A stretch of DNA of 64,000 nt from Calliopum simillimum. Its lineage: Eukaryota; Arthropoda; Insecta; Diptera; Lauxaniidae. The notes beneath the pieces are model-generated. The model was given only the letters and a program-made list of their open reading frames with translations. It made no database searches and had not been told where the DNA came from. Within the stretch, counting starts at the first letter, position 1. Each line of letters begins with the position of its first letter. Below are positions 10,591 to 23,245 of the stretch, one piece after another. The stretch covers positions 69,519,407-69,583,406 of the forward strand of contig OX638372.1 in assembly GCA_951812925.1 (NCBI GenBank), given 5' to 3'. The position numbers and the translations under genes were made by a program.

Positions 10591-13429
10591 GTGCTGAGCA
10601 ACATATACTCATATCAATACTTCCTACTTTTTGTTGTATTATTTATTTATGGGAACATAAATTGACCGAGTGAGGGTAAATATCCCGTAGGCACTCAAAA
10701 GGGACATGGAATCAAACATAAAAAAATAACTGTTTTGTGGCCGTCTCTATTTAACTTTCTAACTAATACACTGCAGCGTTGCGAAATTGACAAACTTACA
10801 TCTCCCACAACAAGCAACAAAAAAAAAAAAAACAAAAAGGATCAAAACTTATGTCCAACAATAACAAATAATATACTCGTAAATCAACAGAGTTCAATAA
10901 TATCCTACAGTGCCGAAAGCGCGATGAATGCTATGGTCCGCTAAAAATTTCGATTACACACAGGCCACAAAGGTACATACATACATACATTCGCACATAC
11001 ACATGTGTATCAACACAAATAAACATGTGTCCTTTGAGCAATAAAAAACCAATATACCATAAGAATAAGGACAATCTATTATTATATTGGAATAATAACA
11101 CAAAAAAAAAAAACAACAATTGACTTATCAATTAGGTTACAACAGCAACAACAAAAAAGGAAAAAAAGCACTAAATTATTGATATGCGGAATTCCATTTG
11201 CTCAAAGTAAAGTCGTCACAACTTACTAACGAACACACAACACGAAAATGGACGGGCGGCGGACAGACCGACGGACAGCAGCTGGGTGTAAAGAGTCCCT
11301 GCTAAATTGTGTGGACCATGAATGATTCTAACGCTTTGGGCCTTGTATATTGTGGTGTGATGCGGGGATTTTGCTTTTTTTTTTTTTGTTGTTGCTTTTT
11401 TATCATTTGTCAACTACACACACAATTTATGGGGGAGGGGGTGATAAAAAGGTCGAGGCTGATATTTAACTAGTTAATTCCTGATTGCATGGGATGAGCG
11501 AAATATGACTCGACGTGTTTCATTTTTTTATTATTATTTTTTTTTTTTTTTTTTGTTAATGTTTTTTGTTGTACGACAGTTATTGTTATGCGAGTATTTT
11601 GTGATTATGATAAAAAAATATGTTTTTTTCTCTCTTTTTTTTTTGTATTTTCTCCCTTATTTCGGGCTCAATTTCATTGATTAAGCATGTAGCGGAAAAT
11701 TATTTTAATGCCCATGGATAAACCAAAAAAATAAAAAATAAAACTCGCATGGACCCGCAGCAGTGCGTTATCAGTTAAAAGAACGTCGTTCCTCTTTGAT
11801 TGACTGATTGATTGACTGTTAGTTTCATTGTGCAATAATTGTGTTAATCAATTAGTGGGTTCGACAATATAAATTCCAGGTGGGATGGGAAAAATTAAAC
11901 ATTACGTGCAAACTGGAGAATATTCACTGCATGGAATGCTTAAAAGTTCAAGGGTTTTGCAAAAATTTTGAGGATATTAATATATGGGTATCTCCACAGA
12001 AAGGTAAACTGTGAGCCATAAAATTAAACCATCATATCTCTGAAAATATTTAAAGCACATGAATGGGATTTGATACAAAAAAAGAAAATTTCATAGTTTA
12101 TAAGACACATGTAAAATGGATAGGAACAAATAACATGCTTTGAAAAAATTGGTGATGTCGAGTATAAGACCTAGACCACTATCCAATATCACTGGTTTTT
12201 CGCGGAAGAACGATTTATTGATACCAAATTCAAACATCTATCGATGAGGAACGTTATTTGTAACATAATTAACTGAAAATATTCGACTGTAACTACACTT
12301 CTTTCAATTTACTCTTCTTATAGCACCCTTGTCATTTGCTCTGGGTTGCTAGGGAAAGGAAAACAATTTTTTTAATGACCAAAAGATTAGCCAGGATAAA
12401 ACATTGGTATTGTTACACACACCACCAGTGTTGACAAATTTATGCATTCCCATTAAGCTGTTCACTGACCAAAATGCTTGTGCCTTAAATTAATTACAAT
12501 GACTGAGTTGTATTCATGAGTTTATTACCATACCAACAGCGACCACACTTATCTTCCTCCCCTCTCCCAACGACTTCTTATTGAACACTATAGATTTCTT
12601 TTCGCCAACACACATTCACACTCTATTCACACATATGCATAATAAAGATGAAAATGTCCACAATAAATTTCATTAGAAATTAAGAGGGGGCGGGGGCACA
12701 ATGAAAAAGCGCTGCTGCCAATGAGTCTAAGAATGACTTAAGGAGCACTATAGTCAATGCGGTTTATCGCGCGCTGCATGTGCGGCAATTGCGACAACAG
12801 CTTAATGAATAACCCGTGTCTCCATGCGCCCTACCCCAACCCCTTGTCTCCCTCCACAATCGAATCTCACCCCTATCTAAAGCAGAGCAATTTTGCTTAT
12901 AAATACTTTTGTGGAAATGCCAAAAACCAATACAAAAACTACAACAAAAACAACAATAAAAATTCACGAGCATTTTCACTTCGTTCGCGGTTTTCACATT
13001 CGTGGCATCGTCGGCGGCGTCAGCGATGCCGTATGGTTCACTTTATTGGCAATTGGAGGTCAGGCTACAAGAAAATTAAGATAAAATTTATTGTACAATT
13101 TATTCGCTCATGTGGAGTTTTGCCGTACATTCTGTGTGAGAGAGGCGAAGTAATTTTATGGCCTCTTCTAAATGGCACAATCAACCAACCATGTACTATA
13201 CTGAATTATTAATGTCAACTTGGGTGGACGCAGAAATATCATCGAGGCAAAGAAATAAAAACGAATATGAAAGTTATATGACAGCGGACTTAATTAACTG
13301 GCATTTTGTTTTGCACTCTTCCCCGGGTATAAATCTGTTCCCTAGGCTTATACAATTCATTAGCATTTAACAAGAGCTTTTCCAAAAAAAAAAAAAAACA
13401 AAAATCTAAACTTTATTTTTCTTTCTCAG
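10591..13429. other. Non-coding sequence before the first visible BCL11 exon
   Basis: No coding exon is supported. The 151-codon frame at 12757-13212 overlaps other open frames and has no family resemblance. Long T or A runs are common (for example 11540-11560). The polypyrimidine tract and CTTTCTCAG acceptor at 13411-13429 end this interval. Confidence 0.5.
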
Positions 13430-13582
13430 ATTCAGATTCCACCGAAGCGGATCCTACCGCACAGGACATTCTCACATGTGGATCCTGTCAGAAGGCTTTT
13501 GCTTTGTCCGACATCGTACGTTTCATCCAGCACAAAGTATTACAATGTAACAAGGAAAACTATGGTCAATGTTCATCGCAGG
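13430..13582 (+). CDS. CG9650 (BCL11A/B ortholog): BCL11-family zinc-finger protein, internal exon with N-terminal CCHC finger
   Basis: The exon follows a CTTTCTCAG acceptor and ends before GTAAGT. It starts with the last two bases of a codon and ends with one, so both flanking introns are phase 1. It encodes 50 full codons beginning SDSTEADPTAQDILTCGSCQ. The core Cys-Gly-Ser-Cys ... FIQHKVLQC (13477-13548) is the C2HC finger near the N terminus of BCL11 proteins, where the vertebrate equivalent reads LLTCGQC ... FIEHK ... QC. The family consists of nuclear DNA-binding repressors used in nervous-system development. The upstream exon with the start codon, expected to begin MSRRKQ, was not found in the window. 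Confidence 0.93.
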
Positions 13583-13650
13583 GTAAGTTCGTGTGCAACG
13601 GCATTTCCAGTCGTCATCGGCGCGCTCATATTCACTTTCTCTAACTCTAG

Positions 13651-13833
13651 GTCACTCTAACGATAGGGACGCAGAAGATGGCAGACCCTTAAGTTTAGTA
13701 AATCGCCGACCTTCCATTTCTGCACCAATCGCCAATCGTAAACCCTCGGGTTCACGTATACATACACCGCCTCCTAGTCCAGCTGATTTATTAGCCGATG
13801 GCGCATCAAGCACACCGAAACGGCTAGTGGACG
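13651..13833 (+). CDS. CG9650 (BCL11A/B ortholog): BCL11-family protein, second visible exon (Pro/Ser-rich linker)
   Basis: A 68-bp intron (13583-13650, GTAAGT ... CTCTAG) separates this exon from the previous one. The split codon reads Gly. Sixty complete codons follow, including RPSISAPIANRKPSGSR and HTPPPSPADLL, and the exon ends before GTAAG at 13834. It has no finger. The PPPSP stretch could be a proline-directed kinase site, which is an inference. Its length (183 bp) is a multiple of three with phase 1 at both ends, so skipping it would keep the frame. Confidence 0.9.
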
Positions 13834-13896
13834 GTAAGTTAACAATCGCTATAGACGTCATATAGCACAGCTATTCAATTATTCCTCTCTGTATAG

Positions 13897-14199
13897 AAAA
13901 TGATAACACAACACCCAAGGATGATGCTGCTACCAGCCACAGCCAGAGCCAGTGCCAAAGCACAACTGGCAGTAGCACTGGCTCAGCTGCAGATTCAAAA
14001 GAAAACGCCGAGGAGGCTGCAAAGCTCGAGACAGATGATGAAAGTGATAGGCCAAAGACAGTTGAAATCAAACAGGAACATTTAGAAATTGACCAGGGCT
14101 TAAATGTAACAAATGAACACAATGACGGCGATGGTCAACCAGTGTCGAAACGTCGAAAAATCGAGGTGGCTGATGCTGAATCAAATACAATGCATACAG
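13897..14199 (+). CDS. CG9650 (BCL11A/B ortholog): BCL11-family protein, third visible exon (acidic linker, SUMO-like site, basic cluster)
   Basis: A 63-bp intron (13834-13896) ends in CTGTATAG. The split codon is Glu, followed by 100 full codons up to the GTATGA donor at 14200. The protein is Ser/Thr- and Glu/Asp-rich. It contains VEIKQE, which fits the psi-K-x-E sumoylation consensus, and SKRRKIEV, which could act as a nuclear localisation signal. Both are motif-level inferences. Length is 303 bp with phase 1 at both ends, so this is a third symmetric exon in a row. Confidence 0.9.
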
Positions 14200-14969
14200 G
14201 TATGAAAAAAATTCATAATGGATAAAAGAAAAAATCTCAGAAAAATTAAAAAGAAAAATGTCAACATTGACAAATTTCCACATTTCACGCATACCAATCA
14301 CATTCCATGACCAAATGATGAAAATCACTGTTGCTGGCAGCCGCTAGTATTGGTTTTCATAATCATTGGTAGCAAAAATGCTTTTGATGTCGACATGCAA
14401 AGCTGTAGCTGTGATGAAATGAGTTGTATGTTCACAAAAACGTAAAAAACAAAATTGCTTATCAGCCCTTTGGGCAAGGTTGGGACTATACGGTCTATTT
14501 TGTATGTTTTTTTTTTTCTTTTTGACCAAGCACCAAAGTCCGCAAAGGGTGTCTACAAAAAAAAATGTACTTAAATGCAACAGCATCACAGTGATAAAAG
14601 CGGCAATGGTCGAGGGGTTCACATGATAAACGCATGAACTCTTTAGTAATTTACGCTACTGGCAAAAGACTTCTTCTTTTTCACCTAACATTCGAAGAGT
14701 TTGCAAAACTTCCCAGTAGCCAAAATTAAGCTTAATTTTGAAAAACTTGTGATATTATTAAAGTTTGGTTGATTTTTAAAGAAAATTTTGCATGAAATTA
14801 TACATCACTTTTGTCTTATACCTGCCAAGGATTCTTTTTAAAATCGTCTTTATAAAGGTTAATTTTTTCTCACAAATACCGATGATGTACTCTTATAAAA
14901 TATCTCTCATATAACTATCTTAAATATAGAAGAGCTCGAGATATTTAAAGTTAAAAGTTTATTGTAGAA
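14200..14969. other. Intron sequence, no feature seen
   Basis: AT-rich with T runs. The frames at 14068-14328 and 14344-14622 have no recognisable content. Confidence 0.5.
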
Positions 14970-15670
14970 CGTTCTTATTCCACTGGATTACGAATGGAAC
15001 TGTCGGATCATATGAATTCGTACTACACGTTAATAAATAAATAAACATGGTACCGTTCGTGATTTTGTTACGAACTTTGTTGCTCGTTGCTTGTTGTATA
15101 CCGAACCTCATGAGATCGATAGTTTTGGAGAAGTCCGGTTGAAAGGTCAGGTACACAGAAAAAAATTAACTGGTTCTAAAATTAAGTGGGAACCTTATCG
15201 ATTTAAAAACATGCCTTTTTTTAAAACAAATGTTAAATGTTTTTGAACTGAAAAAAAATTTCATTAATTTAATAACTTTGTATTTGATTTAAAAATATTC
15301 GTTCTACATTAAAAAACGACGACGATTTTGGGTTTTTGATTTTAAAACTTTTGTTTTTGATTTAAAAACAAACCTCTTTGGCGCTTTTTTGTATCGGAAA
15401 GTTTTTGATTTAAATACATTTTCATTTGATTTAACAATTTTTTTTTTTTTTTTGTGTGTATAAATTTCAATTTTCGTGGCACTTATTTGATTACTTGCCC
15501 ACTTCTGGATTTCTTCTATACAATAAAATTCTTGAGGTTCGGTATACTAGCACGTACAAGGTCCGAAGTTCGTATTAAATTCACGATATTCACCAATCTT
15601 ATGTGCTTGTGCGAACCTCAAATTCACGTGAATTGTACTCAGGTGAGCCCGAACAGTACGAGTTACGTGT
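14970..15670. repeat. Imperfect fold-back with a possible nested MITE
   Basis: Left arm block TATACCGAACCTCATGAGAT (15097) matches the reverse complement of the right arm TTGAGGTTCGGTATACTAGC (15532). The arms continue out to about 14970 and 15670 with weaker identity. The centre, 15152-15462, begins TACACAGAAAAAAATTAAC and ends in a long T run followed by GTGTGTATA. It may be a separate TA-flanked MITE inserted in the loop; that reading is weak because the ends are low-complexity. Confidence 0.55.
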
Positions 15671-16132
15671 TAAACTAGATAGCTCTAGTAACGAATATAA
15701 ATGCCTGACATCTACTTAGCGGCCATTTAGTCAGACGTGACCTCTTAAAGCTTTCGAAAAATGATTATTACTAGAACCAAACATTCGAAAGGAATGAGGA
15801 CATATTGCCCTACTTTAGGTCGCTTTACAATCTATTAAGATATCGTTCAAGAAACTAAAATTTTGAGATAAATTTTTGAATTGTCCAGATTTTAAGTTTG
15901 ATGTCCAGAATCCAGGCGAACAGAAACTGTCCGAAAAAAGTTCGGACCATTATCTGTTTTCGGAAAAATTTTCAGAAAAATTTAAGGTCGACGCCGCTCA
16001 TATATATTTTTACTCGGACATTTTACGCTCAACTCAAAAAACTCAAGATTAAAATCTTCAGTGTATAATGATTTCATATTGCCACAGAAGTACACTGAAG
16101 CGTTCAGTGTCAAAAAAAAAAAATACTAATTT

Positions 16133-16520
16133 ATATATTAATACGCAAGACAAAAATTTGTCCTACCTTTCTAACTATGTTAGAAATAGAGCACGATTTT
16201 GAATTATACATCATTGGAAAGGTATTTGTGTGTAAATGTGCACAAAGCTTAAATTATTTTAATATTTTACCATTAAGTCAGGTAAAACTAAATGCGAATT
16301 TTCAATATTAACAACGACAAAATACGCAGTCCACAGAGCTGAAATGAGGATACAGCACAAAGAGAAAGACAAACAGTTGACTGACACTGGCTTCATGTTT
16401 TTTGTTTTACATTTGTCATTGTACTTGGGATGATGAATAAGCTTTTCTATTTTGTACCAAATAGCAAAAAAAAAAACAGTGCTAAAACTATCCAAAAAGT
16501 ACCAAAATTATTTAATACAT
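16133..16520 (-). repeat. Dispersed repeat, copy A (inverted relative to 19340)
   Basis: The sequence around CTTTTCTATTTTGTACCAAA (16442) and CAGCACAAAGAGAAAGAC (16351) recurs in reverse complement at 19340-19735. The two copies face each other about 2.8 kb apart. No coding capacity is recognised in either copy. Confidence 0.75.
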
Positions 16521-19339
16521 TTGCGGTAAAATTTTGACCATTGGGGGATTCTAGTTCTAACAAATATTTCAGTGTACTGTGTTTTATACAAACAAATACT
16601 TCAGGTTAGTGTCAAACGTGCGAGTAGAAAAACTATTATCAAATTGTAGGGAGCGTAAATAAAAAAGTAGCACAAAGAAGAGAGCGAAAAAACTACTTTT
16701 GCCACTAAAGTAAGTTTTTGCAGTGTACAACACAGCCACAGTAGCTGTTCACTGAACTGAACTGAAACAGATCACACAAGACAGGTCAGTGAGTATTTTC
16801 TATTTCTTTCTTATGCAACTACTGTCAAGACATTTGCACGCCACAACGAACTGAAGTATATGATAATTAAAAAGCGGGTACAAGACGTAAAGTACCTTAA
16901 AACGAAATGTCTTGAAACTTACACAGTACATATTGTGCAGACCCCTAGTTTATACATAAAATGAAGGCATAGAGAAAAATAACATCCACTGGAAAAATTG
17001 GCGGTACCACGCCCCCATATAAAAAAAATTATTATAAATTTATATAGCTACTTAAGTAAAGTGTGTCATGAGATAGAACAGCACTTTCTTCCCTTTGCAA
17101 ACAAAAAGTGCATATCACTCTCAGCTGGGAAGCTTCGCTTATGTCCGTTGAGCAATTGCATTTTTTTTTTATGTGAAATTCATTTATTTTTCTAAAAATT
17201 GCACTACACAACAGAATTCTTTAATCTTGCCGTCAAAGTAAACCTGAACTCAAGAGTAAACAACAAAGCGATGGTATGCGTTCTTTGAAATTCTTTTGGA
17301 AATGATGTAAAAAAAATCATGGATTCATACTTTTGACAGAATCATGACATGACATAAACATCAAGTCAAAATAAACAACCCTTTATTGAATACATTACGA
17401 AATCGCTTGAAAAAAAAAACCAAAAACATAAAAAAAAAAATGCTAACAACATCTCGAGCTGGACACAACAACAACAATCAAGAGCTCTTGCTTATGGCAA
17501 TCAGAAGGACACAGGCTCAGCTTTCTTTCAATGGTCAGTCGGTATTTATGTTCCCTTGTCCAGAAAACCCGTTTAGCATTCGAGCTGTAAAACGGCACGC
17601 GTGTCTAATAAAAAAATCAGAAAAGGGTGAAAAAACATGAAAATAACGAGTGGTCAAAGTATTTAACTCTTCGTAGACTTCAGGTAAAGGTAAATCACAC
17701 TTATGCATAGACAAGGATAACATAAAGTCATAAGCTGTGGACAACAACAACAGCCGCGCAGCACGCGTACATAATTCATTAAACGCTTAACAACACAAAA
17801 GCAACAAACGCGATATTCGGAGTTAGGGACGGAAGCAGAGATTATACGATACGCATCTCTATGTCTTTGATTCCAAGCATCTCTGCTGTCGCCAACTAAA
17901 AAGTTCTCGTAAATCAGAAATTAGTCGATTAAAACCAGGTGTGGGTTGACTTGTCCGAGACGCACAACTGCTGTCGTAAGGATGCATGCTGTACGGAATA
18001 AGTGGCGAATTGTTGTTTTGTTGTTGTACTGCTGGATGGATGCAGCAGTTGCACAGATGAACGCTCTAAACGACAGTGATACAATGACGCAACTGACAAT
18101 AATGAAAGGCAAATTGTGCAAAATGATTCATCATCATCTCCGTCATTGTTCTTACATTGAAACTTTGCTTAACAGCATAAGCATTGTTTCTTTGGCTGGA
18201 CAAAAGGGTTACGTTCGTACGGTACTTGATCCTTTGCTCAACCACATATTCTTCAAGCGGCAATGAAACAATGAAATCTCTATACTTTTTATTCCATCTA
18301 TGAACGCAGTTGTTTTTTATTTTTTTCTTCTTGAATAAGAATACCACCACCATGTGACATTAAATTTATGCTCTACTGGCCTTCACTGAGCGTTAAAATA
18401 CAAAGATACTTACGACTTTATTCGTATGTGTATGTCCTTAAGACGCAATAGGCGAAATTTTATTATAAGGTTACCAGATTTTTTTTTTAAATATGAATGG
18501 CTTATTTACATTTGATTGTAATTTTCGCGAAGGCAGAACATTTGACAGAGAATATGAAGAAAAATATCGACTAAAAGTGTGGAATAAGAATGATCTGTAT
18601 GTTTCCGACTATTAATATCTTTTAAAAAATCCCTCACTCAGATTTTAGAACGTAAAAAAAAAAAACTTTTTCAGAGAACTTTAAAAAAAATCTTTTGATA
18701 ATAAATGTTTTTTTTTTACTTTTATTCTTAAAAGTTCCGTTTTAAAAGTATTAAAAACTTTTATTCGAAATAGATCAAAAAAAATTAGTTAAAAAATTTT
18801 GAAGATTAAAATTAAAAAAAAAACTTTTTGAAAAAGCGTTTATTTTTAAGAGTTATTTTTTTTTTTTTTTTGACTTTTATTCTTAAAATTTTTTCGGAAA
18901 AAGTTTTTTCGAAAAGATTTTTTGAACTTTTCTTTTTAAATCTTTTTTTTTTTTTGTTTGTTTTTCTTGGCGAACGTTGTCAGTTAAAAGTTTTTTCGTT
19001 GAATAAGCACAGCATAACCCAAAAATAAGGCTTCCTGCGGGCCCGGGCCTAACAACAAAAGCCCGAAAATCAGAGCCCCGTAAATCACGGGAAGCTTGAG
19101 AAGCATAAACTTTTATGTATAAATGTGGAGCTAAGGATGACAATGCAGTAAGTCAAGTCAAACAAATCGTCATATTAGATGCGACCAAAAAACTCAAATA
19201 AGCACTTAATGTATAATATTTATTTTTTCCTCATTTAAAAATCATTAAGTTAACTGAATCAATAAGTTAAAATTTTTTTAAATCATAAGAAAAGTGTGAA
19301 CACGTAATAATATGGTAATATCGGGTCGACAAAAAATAT
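16521..19339. other. Intron sequence between the inverted copies
   Basis: No gene is supported. The frames at 17386-17640 and 17946-18266 lack any family signature. Around 18480-18960 the sequence is dominated by long A and T runs. Confidence 0.5.
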
Positions 19340-19735
19340 AAAAATGTATTAAATGATTTTGGTACTTTTTAGACTCTTTTAGTACTTTTTGGCAATTTGG
19401 TACAAAATAGAAAAGCTCATTCATCATCCCTGGTGGTGCAAAGTTAAGCGAAATGTAAGCAAAATAAAAAAAACATGAAGTCAGTGCTGTGGTCTTTGTC
19501 TTTCTCTTTGTGCTTCGTCCTATTTTCAGCTCTGTATGACCACGTATTTTGTTGTTGTTAATATTAAAAATTTAACATTGAGTTTCAACTGGCTTAACGG
19601 CAACCTATAAAAATAAGTTTAACTTTCTACAAATCTACATACAAATACCTTTCTAATGGTATATAAGTCAGAGTTGTACTCCATTGCAAACGTAGTTAAA
19701 AGAGGATGACAAGTTTTTGTCTTGGGCATATCCGA
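19340..19735 (+). repeat. Dispersed repeat, copy B (inverted relative to 16133)
   Basis: Reverse-complement partner of copy A, with shared landmarks TTTGGTACAAAATAGAAAAG, GTCTTTCTCTTTGTGCTTCG and AAATACCTTTCTAATGG. Identity is high through the middle and fades at both ends. Confidence 0.75.
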
Positions 19736-19824
19736 AAAAATCTTTCTTTATTTGACCCATGTTTTTAGAATTTTTTTTTTTATTATTATATAATATATAT
19801 ATATATTACATTCCTAGACATGTA

Positions 19825-20395
19825 AAATAAAACTCCCAATAGGTGAACGAGAAAATTTCGACATGATGTGCTGTCAGGAGGGAAAATCCAGATTTCCGAT
19901 AATATATGGGAAAGCACACGTCTCAGAAGTAGTAGATATGTTACGGGGCACCTTTCCGAAGTTATAAAAAATCATATGTAGCACACGGTGAGGAAAAGAG
20001 TTAAAAAGTCTAAATCGTTCAATATGGACACATGACAGGTCCTTAAATTCTGAAAAAAAAACTCAAGTTAATTCTTTGGTGATAAATAAATCGATTTTTT
20101 TCAAGATTTTTTTTAATTAAAGCCCCCCATGACGAGTAAAAAAAAGAAAAACGCTAAATTTTAGGTAAAAATTGCGATTTTTGGCGATATCCCTCACCGT
20201 GTATCAAAAACGATTTTTCTGAATTTTTCTTGAGAATATTCGGAATGGTGTCTCGTGACATATCTACTACTTCTGAAATGTGTGCTCTCCCTCGATTTTC
20301 CCGACTTTTTCAGGTAAAACAAACTCATGACAGCCCATCATATCGAAATTTTCTTGTTCACCTATTTAGGATATATTCCACCACGTTTGGTTATA
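19825..20395. repeat. Fold-back repeat, about 0.57 kb
   Basis: The left arm AATAGGTGAACGAGAAAATT (19839) returns as the complement AATTTTCTTGTTCACCTATT at 20347-20366. A second block pair is TCAGAAGTAGTAGATATG (19922) with CATATCTACTACTTCTGA (20259). A third is CACGGTGAGG with CCTCACCGTG. No ORF is present and the terminal structure is not resolved. Confidence 0.8.
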
Positions 20396-20641
20396 GAATA
20401 TGATAAAAAAAAACTTTTTTGAAAACCTGAATCAAATAAGGGAAGATTATTTTCAGATACGCCCATATAGAAAACTAAAGAAAAACTTCAAATAGCTTTA
20501 AATTTCTAATGAATAATTTTAGAGTCAGCTTAAACTTTTATTTCAAAAAGCTTAAAGTTTAATTTGAAGGCTTTAAAAGTTTAAAGTCTGGCTTAACTTT
20601 AGGAAAACATTTTAAAATGTTTATTCCAATGTCTGCCTCTG

Positions 20642-21022
20642 AATATATCTGTAAACTTTTGACAAAACAACCTAACTCGAAATTGGCAACTTTTCAGGAG
20701 AGCCTAAAAACTGATTAACTACTTTTCAATTTCGTTGATGCAGCTTTAAATCTCCTCTTTCCATACATTTACAAACCTTAAAAAGTAAACTGTCAAATTT
20801 TTTTTTTTTGTGGTTCAGTACACTTCATTACACGAATGGCGCTAAGTTCAAATCTTGCGTGAACTATGGGACACCCATATATCTCTGGAACAAAAAATCA
20901 TAGAGACATGGCGAATATACCAATAGAAGTGTATTTAAATTTTATACATATTTAGGACTAAAATCCTGGAGAATTGTCTTATCTCGACTTAGGTTGTTTT
21001 GTCAAAAGTCCACAGATATGTT
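20642..21022. repeat. MITE-like element with about 35-bp inverted ends
   Basis: CTTTTGACAAAACAACCTAA at 20656 pairs with TTAGGTTGTTTTGTCAAAAG at 20990-21009, and the match extends outward to ATATCTGT / ACAGATAT. The interior is non-coding. No target duplication was clearly seen. Confidence 0.75.
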
Positions 21023-22739
21023 GTATTCTACTGACTGTAAGTGGCTTATTAACTCTGGTTGATTTTACAAATGTGTAATGTCTGTATTTATCCAAGAAGG
21101 CTTCGTTTAATGGTTCACTGTTTATTGGCATTTTAACACCTTCGGCGAAATCCTCTTATTACATATATATATCTATTTAAAGTTTAGTTATTTCTTTATT
21201 TATTTCACATCTACAATTTTGTGTACCACTATGGTCACTCTAAGACTTTGGCAGCCCAAGTGACATGTTGCAAATTACCTTTGACACTATTAGTTGTACG
21301 AGTACTTGCCATCGTAGTTATCATCATCTTCTTACTCTTTTTGATGCCATTGTTGTTGGCCTCCTGCCCATACGCATTACTTTACTTATTTTAAAATTGG
21401 CCTTTCGACTGACTGACTGACTGGCCCAACTCTTTGTGTACTTGACTACTATTGTGTATTTCATGGCACTTTTTTATTATTTACATTCGTTTGGTCATAC
21501 ATACGAGTACGCTAAGCAGCGAAGCATCTAACCCATCATCCATTCATTCATTGTATTTGTCAAACATGGACCACCGGTGTCCTTTTTATCTACTTAACCT
21601 TTACTCTTTGCTCGAATGTGATCCTGCTGCCCCCCCTCGTTTTGTAGTCCCCCTCTTTCGTAGCAGCTCCTGTCATTTTAGGTCGTGCTTGGATTTACCG
21701 TTGACATTTCGCAGGTCGTTTTCGTCGCTGGCTGGATTTCCATATATGTAGTACCGATGTTGTATGTTTCATATGTCGTTTCATTTCGTTTCGTTGTGCA
21801 CATGACAACAATGAAAATGTCACATACGCTTCGGCGATTGTTGGCTATACAGTGAATTTAGCAATTCGTTTTTTTTATTTTTTTGCTTTTATTTTTTCAT
21901 TATAATTTTGTAGCTTTATCTACGTCTTTTTTTTATTTTTATTTTTAATTTTTATTTTTTGTTGGACAGGCACATTAAAATTTAATTAGACTGATGCGTT
22001 AGGTTTTCGCCGTGATTATATGGTGATGGCACTCGGTCACAATTGCATACAGGTATCTGAATGTATGTCATTCAAGGGTTAATGTTAATAATTGATAATC
22101 TCGATTATTAACGCGCTCGTAACGCAGTGTATTTTCGGTGTTGTCATAGCAACTGCATGTGTATGGCAACTGCCCGTAAGGTTGGAGGAGGTAGCCATTG
22201 AAATAAAATCATCATTTTAAATTTAAATTATTCGTTGGCAGAGTGTTGTGACATTAAAAATAATTTTAATGTAACCGCCATTCGGCAGACTCACTTAAAT
22301 AGGCAGCAATATTGGAAACAACATGAAAGAATGTTAGTTGTTGCGACATGGTGAATTTGTTTGAAAACTTGTTGGAACTTTTGAACAATGAAATAATATA
22401 AGTTTATTATGATGGACCGATTTGTATGGAAGAAAGTTGAACCGGTCCGGCTTAGTGAAAATCGAAAAGTTTGGATAATTTTAATTTGCCGAAGAAGTAT
22501 ACATTTTCATTGCAATTTACCCCCCGATATTTACAAAGTAGATTTGTTCTTATAAATCTTTTTGTAAGTTTAGGAAAATACGGAATTTTCTGCGAAATAA
22601 TTCCAAGAGAATTTTTTTCCAGAATAATCTTTATTAGGTAATGCATGAAAAATATAGCGTGAAAAGTCCATTGCAAAATTGCGTTTCCACAAAAAGTTAC
22701 TCGTATTCAAGGTTAAAGGTTGCAAAAATCACTTTTCTG
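21023..22739. other. Intron sequence, no gene seen
   Basis: More complex, less repetitive sequence from about 21200 to 22350, followed by AT-rich sequence. It could hold regulatory elements, but nothing specific can be named from sequence alone. Confidence 0.5.
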
Positions 22740-23245
22740 CAAAGAGGTATTGCCGCAATGACCAGAAATTTAGTACGCGCCCAATATGAAGGCTTTAAGT
22801 GCAGTGTGCTACACAACGGGTTGTTGATATTCAATACTAATTCAGGCGTCCGGCAAGGCTGTTTACTATCACCATCTCTCTTCCTTATCATTCTTGACGA
22901 TATCCTAGATAAAGCTCTTAATAAGGCCAAAAGGGGTATCCAAAGGAACTTTAACGAACATCTAGAAGATCTCGACTCCGCTGACGACATTATCCTCTTA
23001 TCATCTAAACACTCAGATATGCAAAATAAGATTGTTAAATCGGTTTTTTTATATGGGTGCGAAACTTGGCTTGTTACTGAACAACTAACAAACAAACTGC
23101 TTAAGACGTATACTAAAGGTCCGGTGGCCTCGCACTATCCTAAATACCGAGCTACATCAAAAATGCAATCAGAGGGCTATTGCAAATGAGGTCAAGCTGC
23201 GCAAGTGGATATGGATTGGTCACACTCTCCGGAAACCATAACACG
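22740..23245 (+). mobile_element. RTE-type LINE fragment, reverse transcriptase piece with internal deletion
   Basis: The frame reads LVRAQYEGFKCSVLHNGLL, then GVRQGCLLSPSLFLIILDDI. These are reverse-transcriptase motifs of the RTE clade, as I recall the family. The catalytic box is SADDIILL where Y/F-A-D-D is expected, so the first position is changed. After MQNKI (about 23034) it jumps to VKSVFLYGCETW, a segment that normally lies roughly 100 or more residues later, so an internal deletion joined the two. The tail, in another frame, reads NEVKLRKW, WIGHTLRKP. The same 3' part is present at 54817-55437. It is a dead pseudo-copy, oriented like the host gene. Confidence 0.85.

Noticed and set aside
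12757..13212. 151-codon ORF just before the first exon
   Set aside because: No family resemblance, Asn/Lys low-complexity stretch, and overlapping frames on both strands; likely chance.
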